A stretch of DNA of 14,489 nt from Planctomycetaceae bacterium (GTDB lineage Bacteria > Planctomycetota > Planctomycetia > Pirellulales > Pirellulaceae), in contig NYXM01000010.1 of the NCBI GenBank assembly GCA_002685655.1, positions 9,926 to 24,414 of the forward strand, read 5' to 3'. The notes under the pieces were generated by a model. It worked only from the letters and a program-made list of their open reading frames with translations. It was not told where the DNA came from and did no database searches. The stretch's first letter is position 1. Each line of letters begins with the position of its first letter. The translations under genes were made by a program, and so were the position numbers. This document shows, in pieces, positions 6,279 through 14,239 of this stretch.

Positions 6279-9161
6279 ATGAGAAATCAGATGACCATGA
6301 CTAAACACGGACGAACATGTGGATGGATTGGCCTGCCTGTTGCTTCGCGCAGAGGCGTGACGCGTGTTCCCTGTTTGATGGTCTGCGTAACGGCAACCGT
6401 AATGTGTCTCGCGGTGGCCGGCACGCTGGCCGACGACCAGTCGGCCAGCATCGATATCGGTGAACCGCAATCTCTCGAAGTCTTCCCGGCGAACGTGGCT
6501 TTACAGGGTGTGCGCGAGCAGATTCAGTTTATCGTTACCGGTCATTACGAGAACGGTGTGGTGCGCGATCTGACGTCTGTCGCGGAATTCGCGTCGAGCG
6601 ACCCTGCGATCGTACAGATCGTTCAGTCCGTCGGTCGACCGGGAAAGGATGGTGCGGCGGATGTGGTCGTGCGGGTCAGTGGCAAGGAGACAACCGCCAA
6701 GGTTGTTGTCAGCGGTCAATCAAAACCGCAGCTGGTTTCGTTTGCCTACGACGCGCTGGCTGCCTTGTCTAAACAAGGTTGTAATTCCGGAGCGTGTCAC
6801 GGGTCGCCCAGTGGCAAGGGCGGTTTTCGTTTGTCATTGCGAGCCTTCGATTCGAAACTCGATAAACTGACATTGATTCACGAAGACTTTGGTCGCCGCA
6901 CCAACCCGCTCAACCCAGCTGAAAGTTTGTTGCTACTGAAGCCACTGATGAAGGTTCCACACGGTGGCGGCATGAAGCTTCGCCCGTCGGAACCCGCGCA
7001 CATTGTACTACGAGACTGGATTTCCGAAGGATGCCGGCTGGACGTCGCTGACGCGCCGCATCCCGTCAAGATTGAACTCTATCCACCGTCTGGTCGCTTG
7101 CTGAAACGGCCAGCTCACACGCAACAACTTTGCGTACTGGCCCACTATTCCGATGGCACCACGCGGGACATCACTTCGCTGGCGGTCTATTCCAGCTCGG
7201 ACGAGGAAGTTGCGTCTGTCTCCAAAAGTGGGCTCGTCGTCGGAAACGAACGTGGGGAAACAGCCATCATCGTACGCTACTTGGAGTTTATCGAGTCGAG
7301 CTTTATCACCTTTGTGCGTGACATCGAAGGATTCCAGTGGAAACAGCCACCGTCGAATAACTACGTGGACGACCTGGTCTACGAGAAACTAAAGCAGCTT
7401 AAGTACTTGCCTTCCGACCTCTGCACGGACGAAGAGTTCTTGCGTCGCGTCTATCTTGATGTCATCGGGATCATGCCAACGGTCGATGAAGTTCAAGCAT
7501 TTCTCAACGACAAGGCGGCTGATAAACGCGCCAAATTGATTGACGTGCTAGTCGAGCGGCCCGAGTTCGCCAAGTTTTGGGCGTTAAAGTGGGGCGACCT
7601 GCTGCGCCTGACGAGCAAGCAAGTTGGCGGCGACGGGGTGCACAAATATCATCGCTGGGTCGAACGGGCGATTGCATCGAACATGCCGTATGACGAATTC
7701 GCGCGACAGTTGTTGACCGCATCGGGCAGCACGCATTCGAATCCACCCTCGAATTTCTACCGTACTGCCACCGATACCAACGACTGTGTCGAAACCATTT
7801 CGCAGATCTTCCTGGGCGCTCGATTGCAATGTGCCAAATGTCACAATCATCCTTTCGAGCGTTGGACACAAGACAACTATTACGGCATGGCTGCGTTCTT
7901 TAACCGCGTGCAACGAAAGAAGACGCCCAAGCCGGACGAGTTGTTCATTTGGGCATTACAGACAGGTGAAGTCACGCAGCCTCGCACGGGCCAAAAGATG
8001 AAACCGTGGCTACCTCTCAAAGGCGACGTGGAAAACGCGCAGGTCGATGATCGCCGCGTTCTGTTTGCCGACTGGCTGACGACGAATGACAATCCATTCT
8101 TTGGCAAGATCGAGGCCAATCGCATTTGGAGCCACTTGCTCGGACGTGGCATTGTCGAACCGCCAGACGATTTTCGCGATTCCAATCCACCCTCAAATGC
8201 GGCACTACTTGACGCGCTCGCCAAGGACTTCGCCGAAAACGGCTTTGATCGCAAGCATGTGATTCGCACCATCCTGAATAGCCGAACCTATCAAGCCTCG
8301 TTTGAAGCGAATGACTTCAACCAGGATGACACCAAGTACTTTTCGCACTTCCAACCGCGGCTGCTGAGCGCTGAACAACTGCTGGATGCGATTTGCCACG
8401 TGACGGGCCGGCCGGAGAAGTTCGGTTCGCTTCCAGCCAGCACCAAAGCCACGCAGCTGCCCGCGCCTGACCTGGTCAACCACGACTTCCTTAAGATCTT
8501 TGGCCAACCCGAACGACAAACTGTCTGCGCGTGTGAACGGTCCAGCGAGTCGAATTTGGGTATGGCCATTCAGTTTTTTAACGGGCCTCTGATCTACAAC
8601 AAATTGCGAGACGAAAACAATCGTTTTCGTGTGCTCGTCAAGGAGAGTAAACCTGACGATGACATCATCAAACAACTTCACCTGGCGGCTGTAAATCGCC
8701 TTCCCACGGAGATGGAGATCGCTGCCAGCAGGGAACATATCGCGGCCAAGGACGAGCAGATCGCCAAGGATAATGCGGAAATCAAGATCAAAGTGGCCAA
8801 GTTGAATTTAGGCATCGCAGCCAAGCACGCTGCAGCACGCGGCAAACTGGTCGACGAAAAACTGGTCGCCATTCCCGAATCGCTGCGCGCGGATCTCAAA
8901 TCCGCTTTGGCAGTCGATGCGGGGAAACGTAACGAGGTGCAAGAGTACCTTGTGCAAAAACTTGGCGCAAGTGTGGCCGTGTCAGACGAAGAGGTGACGA
9001 AGTCGCTGGACGAAGCCGCCACCAAGGAAATTGCTGACGCCCAAGCGCAGGTTGCGGTGCTGGAAAAGGGTGTCCAAAGTCCTGGAGGTCGTCGCATCGA
9101 AGCCTTGGAAGATATCTGCTGGGCAATTCTGAATACTAACGAGTTCCTGTTCCAACACTAA
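6279..9161 (+). CDS. Exported DUF1549/DUF1553 protein with Big_2-like domains and heme-type motifs
   Basis: The 960-residue protein has a hydrophobic signal segment (about 29-51) ending before ADDQ. Two bacterial Ig-like (Big_2) domains lie at about 62-146 and 263-347. Between them is a cytochrome-like segment with C168-N-S-G-A-C173-H174 followed by GSPSGKGGFRLSLR. DUF1549 spans about 363-545 and ends with C518-A-K-C521-H522 in NHPFERWTQDNYYGMAAFF. DUF1553 spans about 592-955 (LFADWL, NRIWSHLLGRGIVEPPDDFR, CERSS) and closes with EALEDICWAILNTNEFLFQH. A charged, probably helical insertion of about 120 residues (812-935) interrupts DUF1553 before that end. Such proteins are abundant and nearly diagnostic in planctomycetes; their biochemical function is not established. 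The ATG at 6279 sits only 2 bases after GGAG, so ATG 6291, 14 bases after it, may be the true start. The gene is probably cotranscribed with its neighbours. Confidence 0.93.
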   Translation: MRNQMTMTKHGRTCGWIGLPVASRRGVTRVPCLMVCVTATVMCLAVAGTLADDQSASIDIGEPQSLEVFPANVALQGVREQIQFIVTGHYENGVVRDLTSVAEFASSDPAIVQIVQSVGRPGKDGAADVVVRVSGKETTAKVVVSGQSKPQLVSFAYDALAALSKQGCNSGACHGSPSGKGGFRLSLRAFDSKLDKLTLIHEDFGRRTNPLNPAESLLLLKPLMKVPHGGGMKLRPSEPAHIVLRDWISEGCRLDVADAPHPVKIELYPPSGRLLKRPAHTQQLCVLAHYSDGTTRDITSLAVYSSSDEEVASVSKSGLVVGNERGETAIIVRYLEFIESSFITFVRDIEGFQWKQPPSNNYVDDLVYEKLKQLKYLPSDLCTDEEFLRRVYLDVIGIMPTVDEVQAFLNDKAADKRAKLIDVLVERPEFAKFWALKWGDLLRLTSKQVGGDGVHKYHRWVERAIASNMPYDEFARQLLTASGSTHSNPPSNFYRTATDTNDCVETISQIFLGARLQCAKCHNHPFERWTQDNYYGMAAFFNRVQRKKTPKPDELFIWALQTGEVTQPRTGQKMKPWLPLKGDVENAQVDDRRVLFADWLTTNDNPFFGKIEANRIWSHLLGRGIVEPPDDFRDSNPPSNAALLDALAKDFAENGFDRKHVIRTILNSRTYQASFEANDFNQDDTKYFSHFQPRLLSAEQLLDAICHVTGRPEKFGSLPASTKATQLPAPDLVNHDFLKIFGQPERQTVCACERSSESNLGMAIQFFNGPLIYNKLRDENNRFRVLVKESKPDDDIIKQLHLAAVNRLPTEMEIAASREHIAAKDEQIAKDNAEIKIKVAKLNLGIAAKHAAARGKLVDEKLVAIPESLRADLKSALAVDAGKRNEVQEYLVQKLGASVAVSDEEVTKSLDEAATKEIADAQAQVAVLEKGVQSPGGRRIEALEDICWAILNTNEFLFQH

Positions 9162-9239
9162 TCACGTCCAAACCTTGGTTGCCGGACGTTCCCGTGTTTT
9201 GGGGTGACTGCCGGCACCTCTCGCCCCAGGCATTGCACC

Positions 9240-10607
9240 ATGATCGTACGCAACTGGATTCTTATGTTGGCGGTCGGCTGCTTGGCCAGCCAGTGGCTCG
9301 CCTCTGGTCACGCCGACGCTGCCGATCCGGTCAGTTTCCGGAAAGACCTGGCTCCGATTTTGCTCGACCGTTGTGTCGCCTGTCATGGCCCTAAGAAAGC
9401 GGAAGGTGGCTACCGTTTGGATTCGTTCGAGCGCGCCATGAAGGAAGGCGATTCTGCGACGGCTGGTTTTCTGGGGGCCCAGTTAGAAGAAAGCGAATCC
9501 TATCGCCGCCTGATTTCCGATGATGAGGACGAACGGATGCCGATGGAATCCGATCCGCTCCCGGCCGAACAGATTGCTTTGTTCAAACGCTGGATCGAAG
9601 AGGGCGCGAAGTTCGATGGCGAAGATCCGAAGGCCGAATTGGTCACCATCATCCCGCCGCTTACGCATCCCGATCCACCCGAGGCGTATCCGTTTACGCT
9701 GCCTGTGACGTCCGTTGCGTTTTCCAGTGACGGCAAGGCGTTGATCGCCGGTGGCTACCACGAACTCACCGTCTGGAGTCCGGAAGATGGCAAGTTGATT
9801 CGTCGGATCAAAAACGTCGGACAGCGCACTTATGGCTTGGCACTCAGCCCCGATGGCAAGATCCTGGCCGCGGCCTGTGGAGCTCCAGGGAGACTTGGTG
9901 AAGCCAGACTTTTTAGTCCAAAGAACGGCGAACTACTCAAAGTCCTCGGTACGACCTCCGATGTCGTGTTGGACGTGGCATTCAGTCCTCAGGGCGATCG
10001 ACTAGCGGTGGTCGCTGCGGATAGCGTGCTGCGAGTTTTCGAGGTCGCTTCCGGCAAGACCCAGCTGACGATCACCAGCCATTCCGATTGGGTGCAGGCT
10101 GTTGCCTGGAACGGGGACGGCACTAAATTGGCATCCGCCAGCCGCGACAAGACGGCCAAGATCCTGGATGCGAAGACGGGTGAGCTGCTTGTGACATATT
10201 CGGGCCATGGACAACCGGTCAAAGGCGTCGCGTTCCATCCGGACGGGAACGAAGTGTTCTCGAGCGGAAACGACAACAAGATCCACCGTTGGAAGATTGC
10301 CGATGCCAAGAAATCCGCGGATGATATTGGGTTTGGTGGTGAGGTCTTCAAGTTGCCCACAGGTGGCGAGTTCCTGTTTGCAACCTCGGCCGACAAAACT
10401 GTCCGCCAATTTGAAGCGAAATCTCATAAACAGATTCGTTCGCTCACCGGACACAAAGATTGGGCCCTTTCGGTTGCCTATCATGGCGTGACCAAGCGAT
10501 TGGCTTCTGGCGGCTTTGACGGTGAAATTCGAGTTTGGAACACAGAGGATGGCAAACCAGTTACCACATTCTTGGCCGCACCCGGTTTTCAACCCCCGCC
10601 TAAGTAG
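9240..10607 (+). CDS. Exported planctomycete cytochrome C-WD40 repeat protein
   Basis: The 455-residue protein starts with a signal peptide (about residues 1-28, ending ASGHADAADP). The N-terminal domain is of the PSCyt1 type: FRKDLAPILLDRC45-V-A-C48-H49-G supplies a CxxCH heme site, and M100 or M102 in DERMPME is a plausible distal heme ligand. From about residue 150 seven WD40-type repeats can be counted, each with an SPDG- or HPDG-like turn and a strand such as LTVWSPEDGKL or IRVWNTEDGKP. They would form one complete beta-propeller. The ATG at 9240 places the signal peptide at the start; an upstream in-frame GTG at 9204 would add 12 polar residues. The gene lies 78 bases after the DUF1549/DUF1553 gene on the same strand. 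A periplasmic redox or binding role is inferred; the substrate is unknown. Confidence 0.92.
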   Translation: MIVRNWILMLAVGCLASQWLASGHADAADPVSFRKDLAPILLDRCVACHGPKKAEGGYRLDSFERAMKEGDSATAGFLGAQLEESESYRRLISDDEDERMPMESDPLPAEQIALFKRWIEEGAKFDGEDPKAELVTIIPPLTHPDPPEAYPFTLPVTSVAFSSDGKALIAGGYHELTVWSPEDGKLIRRIKNVGQRTYGLALSPDGKILAAACGAPGRLGEARLFSPKNGELLKVLGTTSDVVLDVAFSPQGDRLAVVAADSVLRVFEVASGKTQLTITSHSDWVQAVAWNGDGTKLASASRDKTAKILDAKTGELLVTYSGHGQPVKGVAFHPDGNEVFSSGNDNKIHRWKIADAKKSADDIGFGGEVFKLPTGGEFLFATSADKTVRQFEAKSHKQIRSLTGHKDWALSVAYHGVTKRLASGGFDGEIRVWNTEDGKPVTTFLAAPGFQPPPK

Positions 10608-10909
10608 ATCGAGTTCAACAAACCGTTTGCCACAGAACGCTGGTACAATTGCCTGCTTTTCGAACGTCGAGCGTCACATCCCGGATTGGCGGCGTATAAT
10701 TCAGCTGGTTCGCCAATTCAGCTCACCTTCGCTCGGGAAACCCGGGTCGACCACGTCTTGTCCTGTTGCAGCGAACCAACCATGATAGAGAAGACGTGCG
10801 AAAATCAAGGTCGGCGCGATACCGCGCGGCCATGGATTGGGAAGCGATTCCACTCCCCACGGGACGACGATTGTCGTTTCAGCTTGCTAGTCGGAAACAG
10901 AGCGCGATC
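10608..10909. other. Leader region between the cytochrome-WD40 and FHA genes
   Basis: This 302-base stretch holds a candidate promoter (10673-10700) and a 9-base direct repeat, AATTCAGCT, at 10698-10706 and 10715-10723 overlapping its -10 element. The FHA reading frame stays open upstream to a TTG at 10766 with an ATG at 10832, so up to 48 extra N-terminal residues are possible, but that extension looks unlike a domain. No T-tract terminator for the upstream cluster was found. Confidence 0.4.
10673..10700 (+). promoter_or_regulatory. Candidate sigma-70-type promoter for the FHA gene
   Basis: A perfect TATAAT lies at 10695-10700, preceded after a 16-base spacer by GTCACA (10673-10678, four of six matches to TTGACA). 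It lies about 210 bases upstream of the chosen FHA start and could serve FHA and pyrE together. The upstream hexamer is weak, so confidence rests mainly on the -10 element. Confidence 0.4.
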
Positions 10910-11524
10910 ATGAAGGTCAAACTCAGAGTTGTTCATGGGATGCTGCAGAACCGCAAAGGAGACGATGCGGGTGTTGTGATCGCCATTCGTCGGAGCAGCT
11001 TCGTCATCGGCAGCGCAGAAGATGCGAATATGCGTTGCTTGAGCAAGGCAATTAGTCCTCATCATTGCGAATTGACATTGGATGACGAACAGGTCATGGT
11101 TCGCGATTTGGAAAGCGAAACCGGGACGTTCCTGAATGGCGACCCGTTGTCCGACATTCGCCAACTCAAACATGGTGACCGGATCAAGGTCGGGCGCCTT
11201 GAATTTGAAGTTGAATTCGGAGTGGAATCCGATCCCGTGTCCCAATATGTCAGCGACTTGCTCGAGGAAGGAGATGAAGAGGCTCGCTTGCAGCGGCTCG
11301 AAGATCCTCAGCAACGACAGTTTCACCCGACACCTTCCGCCGCTCAAACGGACGCCGAAACGGACGACGCGGCGGATTCTCCCCCGGATCCGGAAAAGAC
11401 GTTTCAACGTCCGCCCAAGAAGCCGCCAGGAAAACTTCCGCAACCCAAACCGATCGTCGCGGACAATACCGTCGACGCCGCAACCGCATCGCTCAAACGG
11501 ATCTTTGAAAAAGAGAAACCGTAA
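10910..11524 (+). CDS. FHA-domain protein with altered phosphopeptide-binding residues
   Basis: From ATG 10910 the protein has 204 residues. The N-terminal half (MKVKLRVVHG to about residue 105) has the layout of a forkhead-associated domain: FVIGSAED, then ISPHHCEL, then VRDLESETGTFLNG and HGDRIKVGRLEFEVEF. The usual G-R at the first site is G-S, the usual S-R/N-x-H is S-P-H-H, and the usual S-x-N-G-T is S-E-T-G-T. Thus the arginine and asparagine that normally contact phosphothreonine are missing, while the serine and histidine remain. The C-terminal half is low-complexity, acidic then proline/lysine-rich, and probably disordered. No signal peptide or membrane segment is seen, so a cytoplasmic protein-interaction role is likely. 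ATG 10910 was chosen because the FHA domain begins there and AGAG sits 7 bases upstream; ATG 10832 or TTG 10766 are possible alternatives. Confidence 0.82.
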   Translation: MKVKLRVVHGMLQNRKGDDAGVVIAIRRSSFVIGSAEDANMRCLSKAISPHHCELTLDDEQVMVRDLESETGTFLNGDPLSDIRQLKHGDRIKVGRLEFEVEFGVESDPVSQYVSDLLEEGDEEARLQRLEDPQQRQFHPTPSAAQTDAETDDAADSPPDPEKTFQRPPKKPPGKLPQPKPIVADNTVDAATASLKRIFEKEKP

Positions 11525-11658
11525 GCGTCGCCGTCTGCTCGCCCAAGTGACGCGCCAGCGGTAGCTGAAACACGTTCGCGCGGAACCCACCCCCTTCTGC
11601 CTTTCCACACACCGTGGTATAGGAGGCGTATTCCAACAGCACTGTGGAGAATACGCCC

Positions 11659-12213
11659 GTGTACGACAAGAACGCACTGATCGACCTGGTTCGCGAAAAG
11701 GCACTTGAATTCGGTGATTTTACCTTGGCGTCGGGTAAGAAAGCGTCGTTCTACTTAGACTGCCGTAAAGTCACCCTCGACCCTCAAGGTGCCAATCTGA
11801 TTGCCGAGGGGATTCTCGAGTTGATTGACGGGAACGTGCCGGACGCCATCGGCGGGATGGCAATTGGCGCGGATCCGATTACCGCCGCGGTCGTGACCGT
11901 CGCTGGACAACGAGGTTTGCCATTACGCGGATTCATCGTGCGCAAAGAGGCCAAGACACACGGCAAAGGACGACAAGTCGAAGGGCCAGTCGAGCCTGGA
12001 GAATCCGTCGTGATTGTCGAGGACACCGTCACCACCGGCGGCAGCTCATTGAAGGCTATCGAGCATGTCGAGGCGGCCGGCATGAAAGTGCAGGCCGTCA
12101 TTGCAATTATCGATCGCTTAGAAGGTGGTGCCGAAGCATTCGCGGCAAAGGGCTTCCAATTGCAAACGCTGCTGACCGTCCGTGATTTTGGAATCGAACC
12201 AGCAGCCTCATAA
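11659..12213 (+). CDS. pyrE: Orotate phosphoribosyltransferase
   Basis: This enzyme converts orotate and PRPP to orotidine 5'-phosphate in cytoplasmic pyrimidine synthesis. The sequence shows the family opening FGDFTLASGKKASFYLDCR, the flexible catalytic loop FIVRKEAKTHGKGRQVEG, and the PRPP-binding loop VVIVEDTVTTGGSS with the adjacent acidic pair E-D. Length (184 residues from GTG 11659) fits compact bacterial PyrE. GTG 11659 was chosen because GGAG lies 9 bases upstream and the N-terminus then matches the family length before FGDFTL. GTG 11644 would add five residues; the strong AGGAGG at 11621-11626 lies 17 bases from it. The gene follows the FHA gene on the same strand. No other pyrimidine gene is in the window, so pyrE appears to stand alone. 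Confidence 0.95.
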   Translation: MYDKNALIDLVREKALEFGDFTLASGKKASFYLDCRKVTLDPQGANLIAEGILELIDGNVPDAIGGMAIGADPITAAVVTVAGQRGLPLRGFIVRKEAKTHGKGRQVEGPVEPGESVVIVEDTVTTGGSSLKAIEHVEAAGMKVQAVIAIIDRLEGGAEAFAAKGFQLQTLLTVRDFGIEPAAS

Positions 12214-12334
12214 ACAGGCATCGCTCGTCGATTTCAGGTCACGACCAAATGCCGAATGCGTCGATACTTTAGAAACACCGAGACTCCCTCAAACGAGCCT
12301 CGCAGTTCCGAAGTTCAACCCCGGCGCGACTGGC

Positions 12335-13006
12335 ATGGAAACGTCACTACATCGTCAACTCAAAGAGGTCTACGCCGAAGATGGTGTGGACGTACAGATC
12401 GAAAAGCCGCTGGGGAATTATCGCATCGATGTTGTCCGTAATGGGGAGCTGATCGAAATTCAACACGGTTCATTGGCCGCGATTCGAGGCAAAATCGCTT
12501 CTTTGCTGAAGAAATACCGCGTCCGTGTTGTGAAACCCATTGTGGCGCGTAAGCGGTTGATCAAGCAAACCGGGCGTGGCGGCAAGGTCGTCAGTCGACG
12601 CCTTAGTCCCAAGAAGGGCACGATTCTGGATCTGTTTCACGAGTTTGTCTACTTCACTCGTATTTTTCCACACGAGAACCTGGCGCTCGAGGCACCCTTG
12701 GTAGAGGTCGAAGAATGGCGATTTCCGGGGCACGGCCGACGGCGATGGCGTCGCAAAGGCGACCAACAGGTTGAGGACCAAAAGCTCGTCCGAATTGATC
12801 GAGTTTTTGATTTCCGGACGGCCGAGGATCTGCTGCAGCTCATGCCAGCCGGCTTGCCTTCGACCTTCGACACCAGCCATCTGGCCAAAGGCCTTGGCAT
12901 TGATCGCAGTGACGCGCAGAGAATCGCATATTGCCTGCGGAAAATCGGTGCGTTCCGTGAAGTCGGGAAACGTGGCAATGCGAGGCTCTATCGAGCCTGC
13001 GCGTAA
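12335..13006 (+). CDS. Unrecognised protein: PD-(D/E)XK-like N-terminus, winged-helix-like C-terminus
   Basis: I do not recognise this 223-residue protein as a named family. Residues 28-50 read NYRIDVVRNGELIEIQHGSL: D32 and the E41-x-Q43 pair on adjacent predicted strands, followed by a helix, resemble the D...E-x-K/Q core of PD-(D/E)XK nucleases, where E-I-Q variants occur (CoiA-like proteins, for example). A basic middle follows (about 62-95 and 134-142, GRRRWRRKGD). The C-terminal part (about 160-222, FDTSHLAKGLGIDRSDAQRI and then LRKIGAFREVGKRGNARLYR) reads as a winged helix-turn-helix. The combination suggests DNA or RNA binding with possible cleavage; this is inference. The ATG at 12335 begins where domain-like sequence begins. 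An in-frame GTG at 12182 would overlap pyrE by 32 bases and add 51 low-quality residues. No clear Shine-Dalgarno was found. Confidence 0.75.
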   Translation: METSLHRQLKEVYAEDGVDVQIEKPLGNYRIDVVRNGELIEIQHGSLAAIRGKIASLLKKYRVRVVKPIVARKRLIKQTGRGGKVVSRRLSPKKGTILDLFHEFVYFTRIFPHENLALEAPLVEVEEWRFPGHGRRRWRRKGDQQVEDQKLVRIDRVFDFRTAEDLLQLMPAGLPSTFDTSHLAKGLGIDRSDAQRIAYCLRKIGAFREVGKRGNARLYRACA

Positions 13007-13041
13007 CCCGCCGGAATCTGCCGTTGCATCCGCAGAAATAC

Positions 13042-13071
13042 AAAAAAGCGAACGTAATGAAACACGTTCGC
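13042..13071 (-). terminator. Intrinsic terminator for the NRDE gene
   Basis: GCGAACGT (13048-13055) and ACGTTCGC (13064-13071) form a perfect 8-base stem with an 8-base loop. On the minus strand the stem is followed directly by six T residues (complement of A at 13042-13047), the standard intrinsic terminator layout. It lies about 125 bases past the minus-strand NRDE stop and 36 bases past the plus-strand stop at 13006. On the plus strand the T-tract is absent, so it should work in one direction. Confidence 0.8.
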
Positions 13072-13196
13072 CTCGTCTCCAGAGCGCGTGCCGAATCACG
13101 GTCACGGCTTTTCACCGCTGGACTCATCAAACAAAGCGCCGCGGACGCTACACGTCGGTGCGACACGCACTAGCTGTATTTGTGGCCGAAGTGCTG

Positions 13197-13970
13197 TTAC
13201 GCACCCACTTTGGTCCGTGCCTCTCGCAAGCCACGGCTCAAGATGTCGCGTAGTAGGGGCGAAAAGTCTTCGTACTTGGCGTTGTCCGGTGATCCGTCTG
13301 CATACTGATAGATGGCGTCTCGCGGCTTCACTCCCAAGGCCAACAACGTCGAACAGACCGTTCCGCGTTCCGCGCCTCGCATAACCATGCTCGGCCGACC
13401 GGGACCGGAAGCGGGGCGAGCGAATACTTTGCTGGCCACCGCCAGGAACTTCACGGGCGAATCCAGCGTTTGTAGCGTCAACAATCGTTGAGCGAGCTTA
13501 ATCCGTTCGTCGCGCGAATCGTTGACGTCGCTGTTGGCGATGATGCTCAGTCCTTCCTGCAGTTTGACGGCTCCATAGTCGTCTCCGCCGTGAACCACCC
13601 AACCGGATTCGGCATCAGCAATCACGAAGTTTACGCCGTCGTACTTGCCAGTGGATATTTCGTCCAAAGCCAAATCAACGGCGCGCCGAGCTGAACCTGC
13701 ACGCAAAAGCTCGCGGCAAAGTACGCCCCGAGATCGCGGACTAGCGGGAGGAGTGAACTTGAATCGGTTACAAGCAGCCGCGAACAATCCGTGCTGATTG
13801 ACGCCTAGCCAAGTTCCACTGGCACGCTGGTCGAGCCCACACAAGATGCGTGGTTTGCCCGATTGAATGGATGGCGCCAGGGTGGGGCGATCGTAGGACT
13901 CTTCTCGGTTTGCCGCAACTAAAACTGGAGTTTCAGGCACGAGTTTGTATTGTATTGCCAAGATGCACAT
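13197..13970 (-). CDS. NRDE/TANGO2-family protein (Ntn-hydrolase-like)
   Basis: The 257-residue protein starts MCILAIQYK, which would expose Cys2 as the N-terminal nucleophile after methionine removal. It carries the family motif as AANREESYDRPT (about 19-30), then GLDQRASGTWLGVNQHGLFA and VNFVIADAESGWVVHGG, and the whole length fits the family. No signal peptide or membrane segment is present, so it is probably cytoplasmic. TANGO2-type proteins are widespread; the bacterial reaction is not firmly established, and hydrolase activity is inferred from the fold. The start ATG at 13970 is fixed by the Met-Cys requirement. No clear Shine-Dalgarno is seen. The gene converges with the PD-(D/E)XK-like gene and has its own terminator at 13042-13071. 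Confidence 0.92.
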   Translation of the reverse strand: MCILAIQYKLVPETPVLVAANREESYDRPTLAPSIQSGKPRILCGLDQRASGTWLGVNQHGLFAAACNRFKFTPPASPRSRGVLCRELLRAGSARRAVDLALDEISTGKYDGVNFVIADAESGWVVHGGDDYGAVKLQEGLSIIANSDVNDSRDERIKLAQRLLTLQTLDSPVKFLAVASKVFARPASGPGRPSMVMRGAERGTVCSTLLALGVKPRDAIYQYADGSPDNAKYEDFSPLLRDILSRGLREARTKVGA

Positions 13971-14239
13971 AAGTCGTTTTATTATCCCAACTTCTAAAGA
14001 ACTACGCTAACCTTAAAGGATCCCTTCTGTTCTCACTCCTGCCCAATCCCTGGCACGAACACTCTGACCAATTTAGAGGTTTGAAGACCCGCCGCACACC
14101 CCCTATTAGGGGGCACGGGCAAGTTTTTCAACGTCATGGCTGATATTCGTTGGGTGGACCTCAGTATTGCGTAAGTTGTGTAAACACTTTAAGTTTCAGC
14201 GACTGTAGAGCATCACAACTAGGCGGAATCACTGATAGA
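13971..14239. other. Divergent spacer between the NRDE gene and the right-edge reading frame
   Basis: This 269-base spacer must hold the promoters of two divergent genes. The only standout element is the near-palindrome at 14099-14113. A GATAAT-like -10 exists upstream of the NRDE start but has no acceptable -35 partner, so no promoter is called. Confidence 0.4.
14099..14113. repeat. 15-base near-perfect palindrome CCCCCTA-T-TAGGGGG
   Basis: CCCCCTA (14099-14105) and TAGGGGG (14107-14113) are exact reverse complements around a single T. It lies about 130 bases from each flanking start. The one-base centre is too small for an RNA hairpin loop, so a symmetric DNA-binding site is the more natural reading. 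Confidence 0.5.

Noticed and set aside
5811..6470. Minus-strand reading frame of 219 codons
   Set aside because: It lies across the end of the PPC gene and the start of the DUF1549/DUF1553 gene, both well supported on the plus strand. Its product has no recognisable features.
10805..11704. Minus-strand reading frame of 299 codons
   Set aside because: It is antisense to the FHA gene; its arginine-rich product follows from the complementary codons and has no domain.
12470..13105. Minus-strand reading frame of 211 codons
   Set aside because: It is antisense to the PD-(D/E)XK-like gene, whose plus-strand product has coherent strands, helices and a winged-helix motif.
12771..13253. Plus-strand reading frame of 160 codons overlapping the 3' part of the PD-(D/E)XK-like gene
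   Set aside because: It is a frame-shifted shadow that runs through the terminator and into the antisense of the NRDE gene.
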